Source of the DNA: Circinella umbellata
Taxonomy: Eukaryota; Mucoromycota; Mucoromycetes; Mucorales; Lichtheimiaceae
NCBI GenBank assembly: GCA_025093555.1
Contig: JAIWNF010000016.1
Location: 434,001-498,000 of the forward strand
DNA length: 64,000 nt
Direction of reading: 5' to 3'
The translations under genes and the position numbers were made by a program. The notes under the pieces were generated by a model that ran no database searches, was not told the DNA's origin, and saw only the letters and a list, made by a program, of their open reading frames with translations. The stretch's first letter is position 1; every line of letters starts with the position of its first letter. This document shows, one piece after another, positions 1 through 12,057 of the stretch.

Positions 1-664
1 ACATAAGGAGAATTATTTTTATTTTTCAAATTTATACCGGGATTTACCCCGAGTGGGGAAGGATTCTTTTTAAAATGTCAAGGTTTTTCGTGTGAAACGT
101 TAGAATATTTATTGATGAACCTCACACCATAAAAATCAATTACTGTACAATAGTAAAGAAGATCATTCTAAGCGACTTTCTCCTCGGAAAACAATTACAT
201 AAGAATTAGAAAAAAAAAACGATACTGATGGGAGGTTTTTTTTTATTTTCTCCATTTATTACATAATAAAGATTGTGCAATCTTTTATTATGTAAACAAA
301 CCTGATAACTATAATAACGGGTTCTCTTTACAATGACAACCCTGTTCTTATTTATTAATGACTAATATTTATAATTTTTTAAAGTATTCTTATTATATAT
401 AATATAATAATTGCTTACTTTTTCATGTAAGTATTTAAGATATTACAGTTTTAAATAATACATATTTAATATATGTATACACCACTGAATACCGATTTTA
501 TTTCATTTCACAACAAAAAAAAATAGTAGTACGTAGTTCCTCATGTAAACTATTATAGAAAGTTACTACTAAAGAATTCCATGAACACATTACACTATTC
601 CTTTGTTTAGATTGTTAGCTGTACTCCTTCTATAATATCTGCTTTTCCTTTTCTCCCATTTTAA

Positions 665-713
<49 letters not shown>

Positions 714-2829
714 CACTATCTGTCCAAAAACATGCATAAAAATGATTATGAAAGCCATTCAAATTCTTCCCAGCAAAATAACTAAACCCAGCTCTAGATT
801 ATGAAGCAGGCAATTACAATATGTTCAAAATTAAGGGTTTTCTAAAACCACCAAATAAATGTTACTGCTTTATGTTCACGGTAATAACAAGAGCTAGTCC
901 GGACTGTTCTACAATAAAAAAAAATCCAAATTCAATCACAAACTTATTATCAAACCCTCTTGCATAATAGTTGTCATAATTAATTTTTTATTACATGTTT
1001 TCAAATATACGTACTCGAGATTCATTACCCTTATACTTGGAAATTATTATCGAGAAGGTACTATTTGCAAGATAAGATATATAATTCCAACCATACTTGA
1101 AATTCACTATTATTATTATTATTATTATTATTATTTTCGAAAATTGATATTGGAAAAGGTACTATTCAACACCTCGGGATAAGCTCAATGTAAGTTGCAA
1201 GTTGCGAGTCTATTATTTTTAACGTTTCCTTAAGAAAAATATAGGGTGCTTAATCGAGAGATTTGCAAAAGTGAGAGTAGCAAAAATGGGGTTGGACTGT
1301 ACTGCGGTTACTGTCATTACTGTTCCTAGTTCTATTGAAAGTCTTGGTACATTTATAACCTATTTTGATGATCTTCCTGTGTTTCAATATTACAAAAAGT
1401 GATGACTTCAAATGAAAGGACAATGATTTATTCCAAACGCTATCCCCTTCAAGATCGAACAAACGAATAGTTGTTACAATTTCATAGTTTATTTGACAAG
1501 GCAACGCATCTTGACAATCCTTTCAACTCGCCTCTTTCTACTCCTTTAAACCTTTGTTGGATTTTTTTTTACTATAGTTTAGCATAAATTTTGTTTTTCT
1601 TTCTTCTCATTTGTATCATTTTCTTTTGTCTATCATAAGAAAAAAGTATCTAATTTTTTTCTTACGTAGATAAAATACATTAAACCAGGGTTTTATTACA
1701 GTGATTTTACGTGAAACTGGCCCTCTTACTTTACTAGGTTTTTTTTCCTAACTACTTATTTGCGTCAAGCAAAAAAACAAAAATTTAAGCAAGTGATTTT
1801 TGTGTTACCAGTTTTGCGTTCCTCTATTTTTGCATGTATCAACTTTTTTTTTTTATTTATCAGCAACAAAAAATAATACTAAGGCAGACTACGTACAAGA
1901 TTTTTTTTTAGGCAAACATCAAAAATCGACTTTTGTATGATTAATCCATTCAACACTGTCATCCTTAGTTACTCGTCGCACCATCGGAATCTTTCGCGAT
2001 CAGACCAACGTTGTTAGAATAAAAACTATAAATTATGCAAAAGTTGATTATATATCACTATTCAAACAATCCTTTACCTACGTACTAGTTGTTAACTTGA
2101 TTGAGAATTATTATTTAGATTTACAATATAATGAACGAGTAATTAAGAAGATAATCAGCAATTTTTATAAATATAAATACAACTTATTCTTTTTATCTCA
2201 AATTTCATACATATTATAAGTTAGAAAAGAATATATCAGTAAGAAACACTACAAAGAAAAAAGAGAAAACCAAAGTACGTACGTACGTATTTGGTAAAAT
2301 TAAGATAAGTTTTCCCTTGCTAAACATGTAGTAACCTCTCAATTAAATTATATGCTTTAAAAAAAATTACCAATTATTAGGGGATAAGTGAACTAATACG
2401 TAATTCAATTATCTTTTTTTTTCTTTCAGTAATATTAACCATAAAACTTTAGTTGTGAATATTATTTTATAACGCTACGTACATTACTGCGAATCAACCT
2501 TTTCCATAATCTAACACTCATATCAACCTTTAAGTTTGAAATAAAGGCAAGGCAAATTTTGACCTACAACGCAGTAGTAACTAAACAGCATTTTGCTCCA
2601 TAGCAGCACATTGTTACCTAGATACTTTTTTTTTTGTTTTGTATTTAGCAATAATCTAGTTGTAAATGAATCTTTTCCAAGTTAAAAAAAGGTATTTCAA
2701 AAGATAAGGTTACAGAATGCATTATATTTTAACCTAAACTCCGAAATCATAATACATTTTGAAGTGTGTGTGTTCAAAAGCAACTGTTTTATATATATAT
2801 AAATATACCTTACTCCATTTATATTAAAA
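1..2829. other. Intergenic region upstream of the CDK7-type gene
   Basis: AT-rich sequence without a gene I can support. Open frames are short and lack family features. It contains a TG microsatellite (667-711) and an ATT-repeat run (about 1108-1134). An AT-alternating, TATA-like stretch lies at about 2790-2810, some 20-40 bases before the next start codon, and is probably part of that gene's promoter. Confidence 0.6.
667..711. repeat. (TG)n microsatellite
   Basis: An uninterrupted TG dinucleotide run of about 44 bases. Other short microsatellites in the window are GA runs near 4536-4565, 8038-8060, 55722-55742 and 62642-62662, and an AAT run at about 44525-44577. Confidence 0.95.
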
Positions 2830-4219
2830 ATGAATCCAGAGGATGCCGATAAAAGTAATTTAAATACTGAAAAAAAATATCAAAAGACTGCCAAAGTAGG
2901 TGAAGGTGCTTATGCTGTAGTATATAGAGGTAAATTATATATATATATATTTTTCATTATTATTTTATAAAAAGTTAGATCGATCGATCTAATCATTTCT
3001 TTTTTTTTTTTTTTGCGGGGGAGGGACAGGTACACAACTTGATACAAATCGTATGGTTGCCATTAAAAAGATTAAAATGGGACAATTTAAAGATGGTCTT
3101 GATTTAACAGCTATTCGTGAAGTAAAATATCTTCAAGAATTAAACCATCCCAATGTCATTGAGGTAAAAAAAAAAAAAAAATTGAGAGCTCCTTTACATA
3201 TATCCAGAAACACACACACACACACACACACACCTCTTTTCTCACCTAATATTTATTTTGTAGTTGATTGATGTATTTTCACATAAAAAAAATTTAAATT
3301 TGGTTCTTGAATATTTGGATTCTGATTTAGAACAAGTTATCAAAGATCGATCAATTTTATTTATGCCAGGTGATATCAAAGCATGGATGTTAATGACACT
3401 GCGAGGATTAGATCATTGTCATCGTCATTTTATTCTTCATCGGGTAAAGTAAATAGATAGAATATTATAAGCTGATAATAGAAATTCTTTATTCTAACGA
3501 AAGGGATTATTATTATTATATATAGGATATGAAACCAAACAATTTATTATTAACACACGATGGTGTATTAAAAATTGCAGATTTTGGTTTAGCAAGAGAT
3601 TGGGGAGATGCAGGAAGATCAATGACTTCACAAGTAGTAACACGATGGTATCGTTCACCTGAATTATTATTTGGTGCAAAAGAATATACTTATGCTGTTG
3701 ATATTTGGGCTGTTGGATGTATTTTTGCAGAACTTATGTTACGAACACCTTATGTTGCGGGTGATTCTGATTTAGATCAATTAACTAAAATATTTCATGC
3801 ATTGGGAACACCTACTGAAACAGATTGGCCTGTAAGTTCTCGGGGTTAACTATTTTAAAGGAGGGATAGGAATTAACAAAAATAATTATGTGTTTGTATT
3901 TTAGGGAATGACATCATTATCCAATTATATTTCATTTAAAATGTTTCCCAAAGTACCTTTGAGACAATATTTTACTGCGGCAGGTTCAGATGCTTTGGAT
4001 TTATTAGAAAAAATGCTTCGATTTGATCCAACCAAACGATGGAATACAATGGATTGTCTCAAACATACCTATTTTAAAAATGCTCCTTTAGCAACGAAAC
4101 CAGAAAATTTACCGAAAAAAGCACCGGATGTAGAACAAGTAGCTCAAACATTAAAACGAAAAGCGGGAACCATTATAGAAGATAATAATATTCAAGATAT
4201 TAAAAAGTTTAAATCATAA
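2830..4219 (+). CDS. CDK7/Kin28-type cyclin-dependent kinase (TFIIH/CAK kinase)
   Basis: Serine/threonine kinase expected to phosphorylate the RNA polymerase II C-terminal domain within TFIIH and, in many species, to act as CDK-activating kinase in the nucleus. Five exons (2830-2929, 3030-3163, 3264-3443, 3526-3831, 3905-4219) join in phase to 344 residues; human CDK7 has 346. Visible features are the glycine loop GEGAYAVVY (24-32), the ATP lysine in VAIKK (K46), a [12 protein letters not shown] helix that takes the place of CDK7's NRTALREI, the catalytic HRD motif (137-139), DFG (157-159), and a T-loop with threonine about 172 before [17 protein letters not shown], where the last part is CDK7-typical. 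The tail is basic. The start is the first ATG upstream of the glycine loop. It is convergent with the LDB-type gene. CDK7 fits better than other CDKs because of the T-loop and length. Confidence 0.93.
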
Positions 4220-4532
4220 AAAATGACATCCCAATAAAAATATTCATTCCATTTGAAAAGAAAAAAAAAAGTGGCTATAATTATTTTGGTTGAGAGAGGT
4301 TGAGAGAGGTTGGAGGGATATACTTATAGCTTTGAAACTTATGTAAATCACTCAGAAAGAAAGAAAAATCTGGATTTTTTTTTTGATTTTTTTTTTTTTT
4401 TGAGGGACAAAATAGAAGGAGAAAAATATATTACATGAAAAAAAATCGAAAAAAAAAATATAAGCTATATATGCGAGAGAGAAAAGAGAGAAAGAGAGAG
4501 ATCAGAGCAAATAGAAAAGAAGGTTAAAAAAT

Positions 4533-4570
<38 letters not shown>

Positions 4571-4815
4571 TTGAGGTGGAGGTATTATACATGAATATTA
4601 TGATACGTATGTAAATGTTTTTGTATATGTGAGTGTGAGTGTGAGTATGTGTGTGTGCGAGTGCGAGTGTGATTATTTATTGTTAGAGGATTATTATTAT
4701 TATTACGGTTATTATTATTGAACTGAAAAAAAAAAGCAAAAAAAAAAAAAAAAAAAAAAAATTCCCCTTTTTTTTCATTTATTTTTCTTTTTAATCCTTC
4801 AAATTTTTTTTATTT
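4220..4815. other. Convergent 3' flank between CDK7-type and LDB-type genes
   Basis: About 600 bases shared by two gene ends. It holds homopurine runs (GA repeat 4536-4565), GTGAGT/GTGTGC tandem words near 4630-4670, and a long A-run at about 4739-4760 followed by a T-run. No gene is seen. Confidence 0.6.
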
Positions 4816-7220
4816 TTATTTCCTTGCAGCTTTTTTCTTTCTTGGTGTAGTTGCTGCTTTTGTTGTTGGTGTAGTTGCTGTTGCTGATTTTGTTGCTGTG
4901 GTTGGTGTTGGTTGTTGTTGTTGTTCTTCTTCATCATCCACAGCTTTACGTTTATCTAATAAAAAGAAATCAATCAGTATAAAACAAAAAATATTTATTA
5001 TCAAGAATTAGAAAATTGAATTATTTACTTGTAATAACAGGACTAGATCCTAAAGGTGATGGTACATGAGCATAATTGGCAGTTGCATTATTCGGTACAG
5101 CATTGGGCGAAGATGTCATTTGTTGTTGCATATTGGTATAAGGTGGCATTCGTACAGGTCCTGCCATTGAAAAGGTAGGTGGCGTGCCTAATGGTATCGT
5201 AGTACCCGGGTAAAATTGTTGTTGTGAACCTGGTATTACTCCTTGTTGCTGTAACTGCTGTTGCTGTAACTGTTGTTGTTGCAATTGTTGTTGCTGTAAC
5301 TGTTGTTGCTGTAACTGTTGTTGCTGCAACTGTTGTTGCTGCAACTGTTGTTGCTGCAATTGCTGTTGTTGCAATTGTTGTTGCTGTAATTGTTGTTGTT
5401 GCTGTTGTTGCTGTTGAGGTCCAAACCTTGCCATTTGTGATGCACGTAATAATTGATCTTGAGCATAATGAGCACGCATTTTTAATGCTACACTGGGAGG
5501 TATATTAGCTACCATAGCAGAAAATGCAATATCACCAAATGCACCAGCAGTATCTGAAATCTAAAGAGGGAATTCAATAACTATTCTTCTTTTTTTTTAT
5601 CATTCAATCTGTATATATATATATATATATTTACCAGCATCATATGTAATATCCGAGTAGGTACACCCCATTCACTAACAGGTGATTCTGGCATGATAGA
5701 TGGAGGTGGTTTCTTTCCTTTTTTCTTTGCTGGTGTTGATACAATATTAATACTTTGTCTAGCTACAAATTCTTCATGTTTTGAACATTCAAAATCAAAT
5801 CTTTCAATTTTTAAATTTCCACTGGATGGATCCAATAATAAAACAACAGATAATACACCAAATAAAATAACCTATATATAATAATAATAATAATAAGTTA
5901 GAGTATAAATGATAATTTATCTTTCCAAATGAATTATTATTTATCTTTACCAAAGAACCATTATCATATCGATAAATAAAACTTGATCTTGGACATTCTA
6001 ATAACATTCCACTAGATAAAAGTATTCATTTGTTTGATCCAATGTAAGTTGTAATGAAGTAACTCCGCATTCATATTGTGTTTGAAAAATTCGTGCAATT
6101 GAAGGTCTTGTAATAGCTATTATAAAAAAGAATATTACATGTTATTTATTTTGGATTCAGAATAAGAATAAAATAAAAATAGAAAGGATACTTTACTATG
6201 TAATTTCTTTTCTTCTGTTGATGCATTCCATAAAGTAAATTTTAATGATCCAGTTCTTGTAAAAAAATCATCCACAAAACTAGTCCATGTAGAAAGTTCT
6301 GTTGCCTAATTATTATTCAATAATTAATATAGATTATCATAAAGTAACTATCTTTTTTCTTTTTTCTTCTTTTTTTTACCTCATTGCCTGGAGAAAGTCT
6401 ATCACTGAATTGCATTAGTTTTAAAACTGCTTGACTTGTATTACATACTCCAGTACTACTATCAAAGGGAAACATTAGAAAAAAAGGAAAAAGGAAAAAA
6501 AAATAAAAGGTGAGAAAAAAAAATTGATTGATTAAAAATGATAGTCCCCTTTTTTAATGTATATATATATGTGATATTTATTTACTTTGGTAAAGGTGCA
6601 GCTGTCATTGCAGGTGTAGGTAAATGCTGTTTTACTAATCCATTATTCGTTGTCATTAGATAAGCAGGGGTCCGTGGTTGGTTACCAATGATGGGTGTAG
6701 GTGGAAATGGACCTCCTGATCGTGCAATATGTTGTGCTTGTTGTTGTGAATGAGGTGTTTGTTCTTGTGCTTGTTGTTGATTTTGATTTTGGTTTTGGTT
6801 TTGAGATACTATTTGTTGTTGGTCATGTCTTTGTCGATCTTGTTGTTGCTGTTGAGGTTGTTGTTGTCCTTGTTGCCCTTGTTGTTGCCCTTGTTGTTGT
6901 TGCTGCTGCTGCTGGTGTTGTTGTTGTTGTTGTTGTTGTTGGTGGTGTTGGTGTTGCATGTGAGCTTGTAATTGTTGTTGTTGTTGTTGTTGTTGAAGAT
7001 GATGTTGTTGTTGTGCCAAATAAATTTGACGTTGGTATAATTGATTTATTTGTGCATTAGTTTGTGGAAAACCTTGCGATATATTTTGCATGAAGGTTTG
7101 TTGTTGAGGTGGTTGACCTTGAGATGGTAAAGAAGGTACAGAACGTTGATAAGGTGTATTAGTAGGAATAGAATGAGCAGCCATGACAACAGAAGTCCTT
7201 ATTGGTGATTCCATGCACAA
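4816..7220 (-). CDS. LIM-domain-binding (LDB/Adn1/SEUSS) family transcription co-regulator, with an apparent frameshift
   Basis: Scaffold-type transcriptional co-regulator that would act in the nucleus. Seven exons on the minus strand: 7220-6586, 6455-6380, 6305-6197, 6116-5951, 5871-5635, 5560-5029, 4955-4816. Exon 1 is Gln-rich with long poly-Q. Exons 2-5 carry the conserved LDB core (VLKLMQFSDRL; WTSFVDDFFTRTGSLKF; TRPSIARIFQTQYECGVTSL; LLECPRSSFIYRYDNGS), which resembles human LDB1 around its TIGRTLIPRYF region. Exon 6 has a second poly-Q tract and exon 7 ends in a basic KKKAARK tail. All splice phases agree, but within exon 4 the frame breaks at an A-run (6018-6021 on +), so one base appears missing there. 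Either the gene carries a real frameshift or this is a homopolymer error. Alternative starts in exon 1 (7214, 7184) are possible. It is divergent from the Stc1-domain gene, with 448 bases between starts. Confidence 0.85.
5244..5412 (-). repeat. CAG/CAA poly-glutamine tract in LDB-type exon 6
   Basis: Tandem 15-base word encoding LQQQQ, repeated about ten times, inside the coding exon. A second, less regular Gln/His tract lies in exon 1 (about 6775-7015). Confidence 0.9.
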
Positions 7221-7668
7221 AAAAAAATAAAAAATAAAAAATATATATAAAATAAGAGTTAAAATAAGAAAATAAAACCGTTTTTAATAATATTTTTAAA
7301 ATAAAAAATAAAAAAAAAAAAGTATATATGGAATAAAATAATAGAAAAAAAAAAAAAAAAAAAAAAAAAAGACGTAAGAAGGGTAAAATAAGAGTTATCA
7401 GGAGTTCCTTTTTTTTTTTTTCTTTGGTTGGGCAAACCTCTCTCTTTTTCCCCACTGGATCCTTTTTTTGGACCCACACATCATATTGTTGGTAGTTTTC
7501 CCCAAAGAGTAAAAAAAATAAAAAAAAAAAAGTGACTTGACATTGAATTTCAGGTTTCACTGGGATTGTCTCTCTCTCTCTCTCTCTCTTTTCATTATCT
7601 CTGCTTCCCACTTGTCAATGCTTTCTCTCTTTCTTTGATTCTAAATTTTTATTTTATTTTAATTTATA
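7221..7668. other. Divergent promoter region, LDB-type (-) and Stc1-domain (+) genes
   Basis: This stretch of 448 bases between two divergent start codons has long A and T runs (about 7309-7370 and 7409-7422) and a CT microsatellite (7568-7590). No independent gene is supported; the open frames here are low-complexity. Confidence 0.6.
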
Positions 7669-8712
7669 ATGAGTCGACAAGGTCCAGCAGGAAAGTTTCG
7701 TATTCAACCCATTCAAAATGAAGGATATGGTGCTTTAGGATCTAATGGTAAATACATAATATAACGCGTGCCTTTTTTTCCCTCCCCCTTTTTCCCCTTT
7801 CCCCTTTCCCCTCCCCAAAAAAAAGCACTTTTTATTTATATTCCAGTGTTAACGAGTCATACAATTATTCAAATATATTCAAATATTTTATATAACTAAA
7901 TTCTTGTTACTGCGATTATCGTTCTTTTTTTTTTTGGAAAGATCAAACACCAACTTTAAAAACTTTAAAATGTGTATTTTGTGATCAGGTATGATAACCC
8001 CCCCTCCTCCTTTCACATATATATATAAGATACGGGAGAGAGAGAGAGAGAGAGAGAGAGACACCTTTTTTTTTGTGGATAATAATAATTATTAGGACCT
8101 ACTATAATATAAATATATAGGAAAAGCAACTTGACGCATTTTCAAAAACTCAAGTTACCAAGGTAAGAAAAAAAAAGAAAGGGGGGGGTGGAAAGGAACG
8201 ATAATAAAAATGATTGATTGAATTAACAATGACATAATTATTTTAGGCAACTTTCAATCGTAAGAATGATGGACTCTTTTTTTATAATTCAAGAGAGAAA
8301 AAAAAAATAGTATAAATTTTCTAATTGTTGTTGTTGTTTTTTTTTTATTTAGCTTATGCTCCTCCTGGATATAATAATAAGAAACCAAAAAATATTACAT
8401 GTAAACAATGTACTGCTAAACAAACGGCTAGTTTACAATGTATGACTTGTACTAAAACCAAACCTCTTGAACAATTCGCAAAGGTAAAAAAAATTCACAC
8501 ATAGGTCTTATGTGAAGAGGAACCAAAAAAAGAAAAAACTGATAATGTATGTGTATATATCTTAGAATCAACGAAAACATGCCGAAAAGGCCCGTTGTCT
8601 CAAATGTATGAAGAAACGTGAAGATGAAGATATGAATGATTCTGACCCTGATTATTCATCCGATGAAGATAGTGATGATCCTAATTATGAAACTTGGCAT
8701 GATATTATGTAA
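7669..8712 (+). CDS. Small Stc1-domain zinc-binding protein
   Basis: Six exons (7669-7747, 7942-7988, 8121-8162, 8247-8259, 8353-8483, 8566-8712) join in phase to 152 residues. The protein has successive Cys pairs: LKCVFCDQEKQLDAFSKTQ, then ITCKQCTAKQTASLQC with CMTCTKTKPLEQF, then CLKCMKKRE, and finally an acidic DSDPDYSSDED tail. This CxxC / FSK / CxxC / QRKHAEKARCLKC layout is that of the Stc1 domain. In fission yeast, Stc1 links the Argonaute RNAi complex to the Clr4 methyltransferase complex in heterochromatin formation. That role is known for S. pombe Stc1 only; a comparable job here is inference, since many fungal proteins carry this domain. Exon 4 is only 13 bases but keeps phase on both sides. 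Confidence 0.82.
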
Positions 8713-8933
8713 ATAACAATTATAAATAATAACTGAATATTATTTTTTCCCTCTCTCCCCTTTTCTACCTCTTTTTTCTTTCTTTTATTTATATACCAAA
8801 TTATATATATATATATTATATAAAAACACACACATGTCATGTAATAGGAATCTATTTCATTATGATTTGTGAAAAAAAAATAACAAATAGAATGAATAAT
8901 GTTTTGACATTCAGAACAAAGTTTATTTTTTTT

Positions 8934-9357
8934 TTATCTTCCTACTAATAAACTAGTTGAAAGGGATCCACGAAAATTCATATCCATAGGTATCATCATA
9001 TTAGGTCGACGATCCCTAATCCAATCATTAGCATTTTCTTGTTTTTGTTGATGATAATTTGTTGCTAAGGAACGAATTGTTCCATTACTTTGAGATACAT
9101 GTAAACTACCTTGACGACGACGATGAGGATGATCTTGCCTTGAAGAGGATGATGTTGTTATTAATGATGATGAAGATGAGGATAATGTATGAATGGAGGA
9201 TGAGGATGTAGTAGTAGTAGTAGATGAAGAGGATAAGGATGGTTTAATGGCAGGTGGTTGTTGGTGTCGTAATGAAGATAAAGATTTTGTGGATGATGAA
9301 GAGGATATAATAGTTGGTAATGATTGATAATGCTTATGATATTTTTTATTAAAACGA

Positions 9358-9390
<33 letters not shown>

Positions 9391-12057
9391 GAAGAAGATG
9401 AAGACGAAGACGAAGGAATTAATGATGATGTTGACATGGTGGGTCTTGGTTGAGGTGCTGAGGATGATCCAGGAGAAGATAATTGAAACATATTAGAAAC
9501 CCAGGTCACTAAAACAGATTGAGGTTGTTGTTTTTGTTTTCTTGACATGATTTCTTTTTCTAATCGATTTCCATTTTCTTGAACTTTCTTGACGTATTCC
9601 ACTTGTAAATCATTTAATGTTGTTCGAAGATGACCAATTTCTTTCAACATCTCTTGATATAATCGTACAATCGAAATAATATCGTGTGTTGTGGTTGAAG
9701 ATCCCAGAATTAAAGTGGTTTCGGTATCACTTAAAATTTGATCAATCATGGTATTACTCAATTGACTCACTTGTAATATATCAAAAGCTCGACCTAATTG
9801 TCGGTTCAGAGCTAAAATATCTGTGGCTCTCAATCTTTTTAAAGTTTGTGTCACATTGGAATGCAATGCACTCAACTTTTTTTTTTCGAGTGGGGAGAAA
9901 CAAGTTATATTTATGTTAGTAATGTATAAATAACAATGTTTGTTTTTTTGTTTTTGGTGAGCATGAAATTGCATCTTTGTTTTACCTCGCAAAGTTCCCG
10001 TGTTTCGGTTGTGTCATTGGTATACATTTTCTTTTGTTCTTGTTGTTGGTCAAGATAATAATAATGATGATGGTGGTGAATAGAAGAATTATTACTATCT
10101 TCTGTTGTTGTCGTTGTTGTGATAGGTGTAGATTGAGAAGGAGTTAGGGCAAGTGGAAGAGGGGATGGTGGCTGTGGCACATTTACTATTGAATCCACTT
10201 GTGGCCAAGATTTTTTTCTTTGCTCCTTAAATCCTGATAATGTTGTTGTTGATGATAGACTACTACTACTACCTGTTGTAGTAGTGTTATTATCATTGTT
10301 TATTGTTGGGTTACCTTGATTTTTCTTATTATCATTACTATTATTGCTATATGTCAAAGAAGAAGATGGCGATGATTCAGGGGTAGGTGGTCGCTCAGAA
10401 CTCATCTTCTACAAATCACAATGATATAATAAAAATGTAAATTATTGTATTCATAATACTAGAAATTGACATATATACTTGCTTTTACCTTTAATGCAGA
10501 ACATCGTAATTTTGTATTTGGTCTACGATTATAAGTAACTTCTTGTTTCATATTATCTTCATCATCATTAATAGATTTTTTTAATCGTTCATAGGCTAAT
10601 ACTACTGAATCTATATTATTATAAGAACCCATAATGAGGAATGTTATTTTTACATAATGTATCAACATATTTTGTGCTTTATAGGGAGTAATATTCTGTT
10701 CATACCATGCTTCTCTTTTATTTTTTTATAACGTGTATCCATTAATTTTTCTTTTTTTTGAAAAGCTTCAATTTCTTGTTGAGCATCATCAAGCTAGTAC
10801 AAAAAAAAATCACATGGAAATGAATAAGAATTGAATGATAGATGTATAATATATTTCAAAAAAAAGGGCATACCTTGGTTCTCAAACCATCTTCTCGAGC
10901 ATCTGCTTGTTTTGTCATTTTTTCCAATGTTTGTAATCGTTCAAGTTCAACTTGTTTTTCTCGAAGAATTGTAGATAAATTGATCCATTTACTGTTTGCT
11001 ACTTCAAGATCAGCAGCTGTAGCATCCAATGTCTAACATATATATATATATAAATATATAAGTATATAAATTTAACTTGATCAATACGATAAAAGAGTAA
11101 TAATAATAATAACCTTTTGTGTTCGTTTCCATTTCCAAAACCATTTATTTTTTTCATCATCCAATTCTTGTTTTGTGGTATCAGAAGCATTTAATGACTG
11201 TTCTAATTTACGAACTTGTTCTTGATATCCATTCAGCTAAATATAAAAAGTATAAGAATGAATATAATAACTCAAATGATGATCCATTGTTATGATTTTG
11301 TACCTGTTGTTCCATTATTCTTTTGGATTGTTCTGTATCTAAAACATATTTTTCATGTTGTTGTAATAAACCTTGACCAATGGCTATTATGATATATATA
11401 TAAATATAAGGAGAGAAGAAATATATAAGGGTGAATAAGTGTGAGCTTTTGTTTGTTGATTATTTAAAAAGAAGATATAATACAATAGCACTTTTCAATT
11501 TATAAATATCATACTCCTTTTAACCTATCCCAATAATTATTTTTATTCTCCCATATACACTTTTACTTCTTTCTTCATTCTTTTCTCCTATAATGCTCTC
11601 TTCTTTGTCACCTCCCTTCCATTCACACACGCCCCTTCTAAAAAAAAATGAAAGAACACAATGGTATAACATAGTCTTTTTTTTTAAAGAAAAAAAAAAG
11701 ACATGAATCAACCCACCAACCGCAAAAAAAAAAGACCAAATGATAATAAATAAGAATATGATGATCCTTCCCCCCCCCTCAATTCTTGTTAAAGATATAC
11801 ATACCAGCAGCTAGCCGAGCATCATTTTCCAATTTTCGTATAATTTGTGTCGATTGTTGATAACTTTCACAACATTCTTCATTACAACAACAAGTTGTAT
11901 TTGTTGAAGTTATTGAATAGAATGAAAAATCAGAATCATTATTTGAAACAAATGGTTGCTGTTGCTCGTTCATATTATGATGATTATTATTGGTAATAGA
12001 AAATAGAATGGGTTGAATTGTATTAGTAGATGTTTCGGTTACACGAGAAATAGGCAT
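8934..12057 (-). CDS. Coiled-coil protein with a CC1-box-like motif; function unknown
   Basis: Eight exons on the minus strand (12057-11805, 11383-11304, 11236-11114, 11032-10874, 10793-10706, 10610-10489, 10408-9986, 9875-8934) join in phase to about 729 residues. The first 80 residues are low complexity with a Cys-rich patch (CCCNEECCES). Residues about 76-91, made across the first splice junction, read ENDARLAAAIGQGLL. This fits AAxxGxxLL, the CC1-box signature of dynein adaptors (BICD, Spindly, HAP1/TRAK). About 200 residues of heptad-like coiled coil follow (LEQSLNASDTTKQELDDE; KQVELERLQTLEKM). The second half has a Pro/Ser/Thr-rich segment, another helical segment (residues about 416-530) and poly-Ser. 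The acceptor of the last exon is an A-run ending in AG, which is weak. I do not recognise a named orthologue. Confidence 0.72.

Noticed and set aside
5224..5508. Plus-strand frame rich in Val/Ala over the LDB-type exon
   Set aside because: It is the complement of the poly-Gln repeat; the minus-strand exon has conserved LDB residues on both sides.
6701..7060. Plus-strand Val/Leu-rich frames looking like membrane proteins
   Set aside because: Antisense of the Gln-rich exon 1 of the LDB-type gene.
7159..7611. 150-codon minus-strand frame, Phe/Leu-rich
   Set aside because: Made of A/T homopolymers in a promoter region; no start context or conserved residues.
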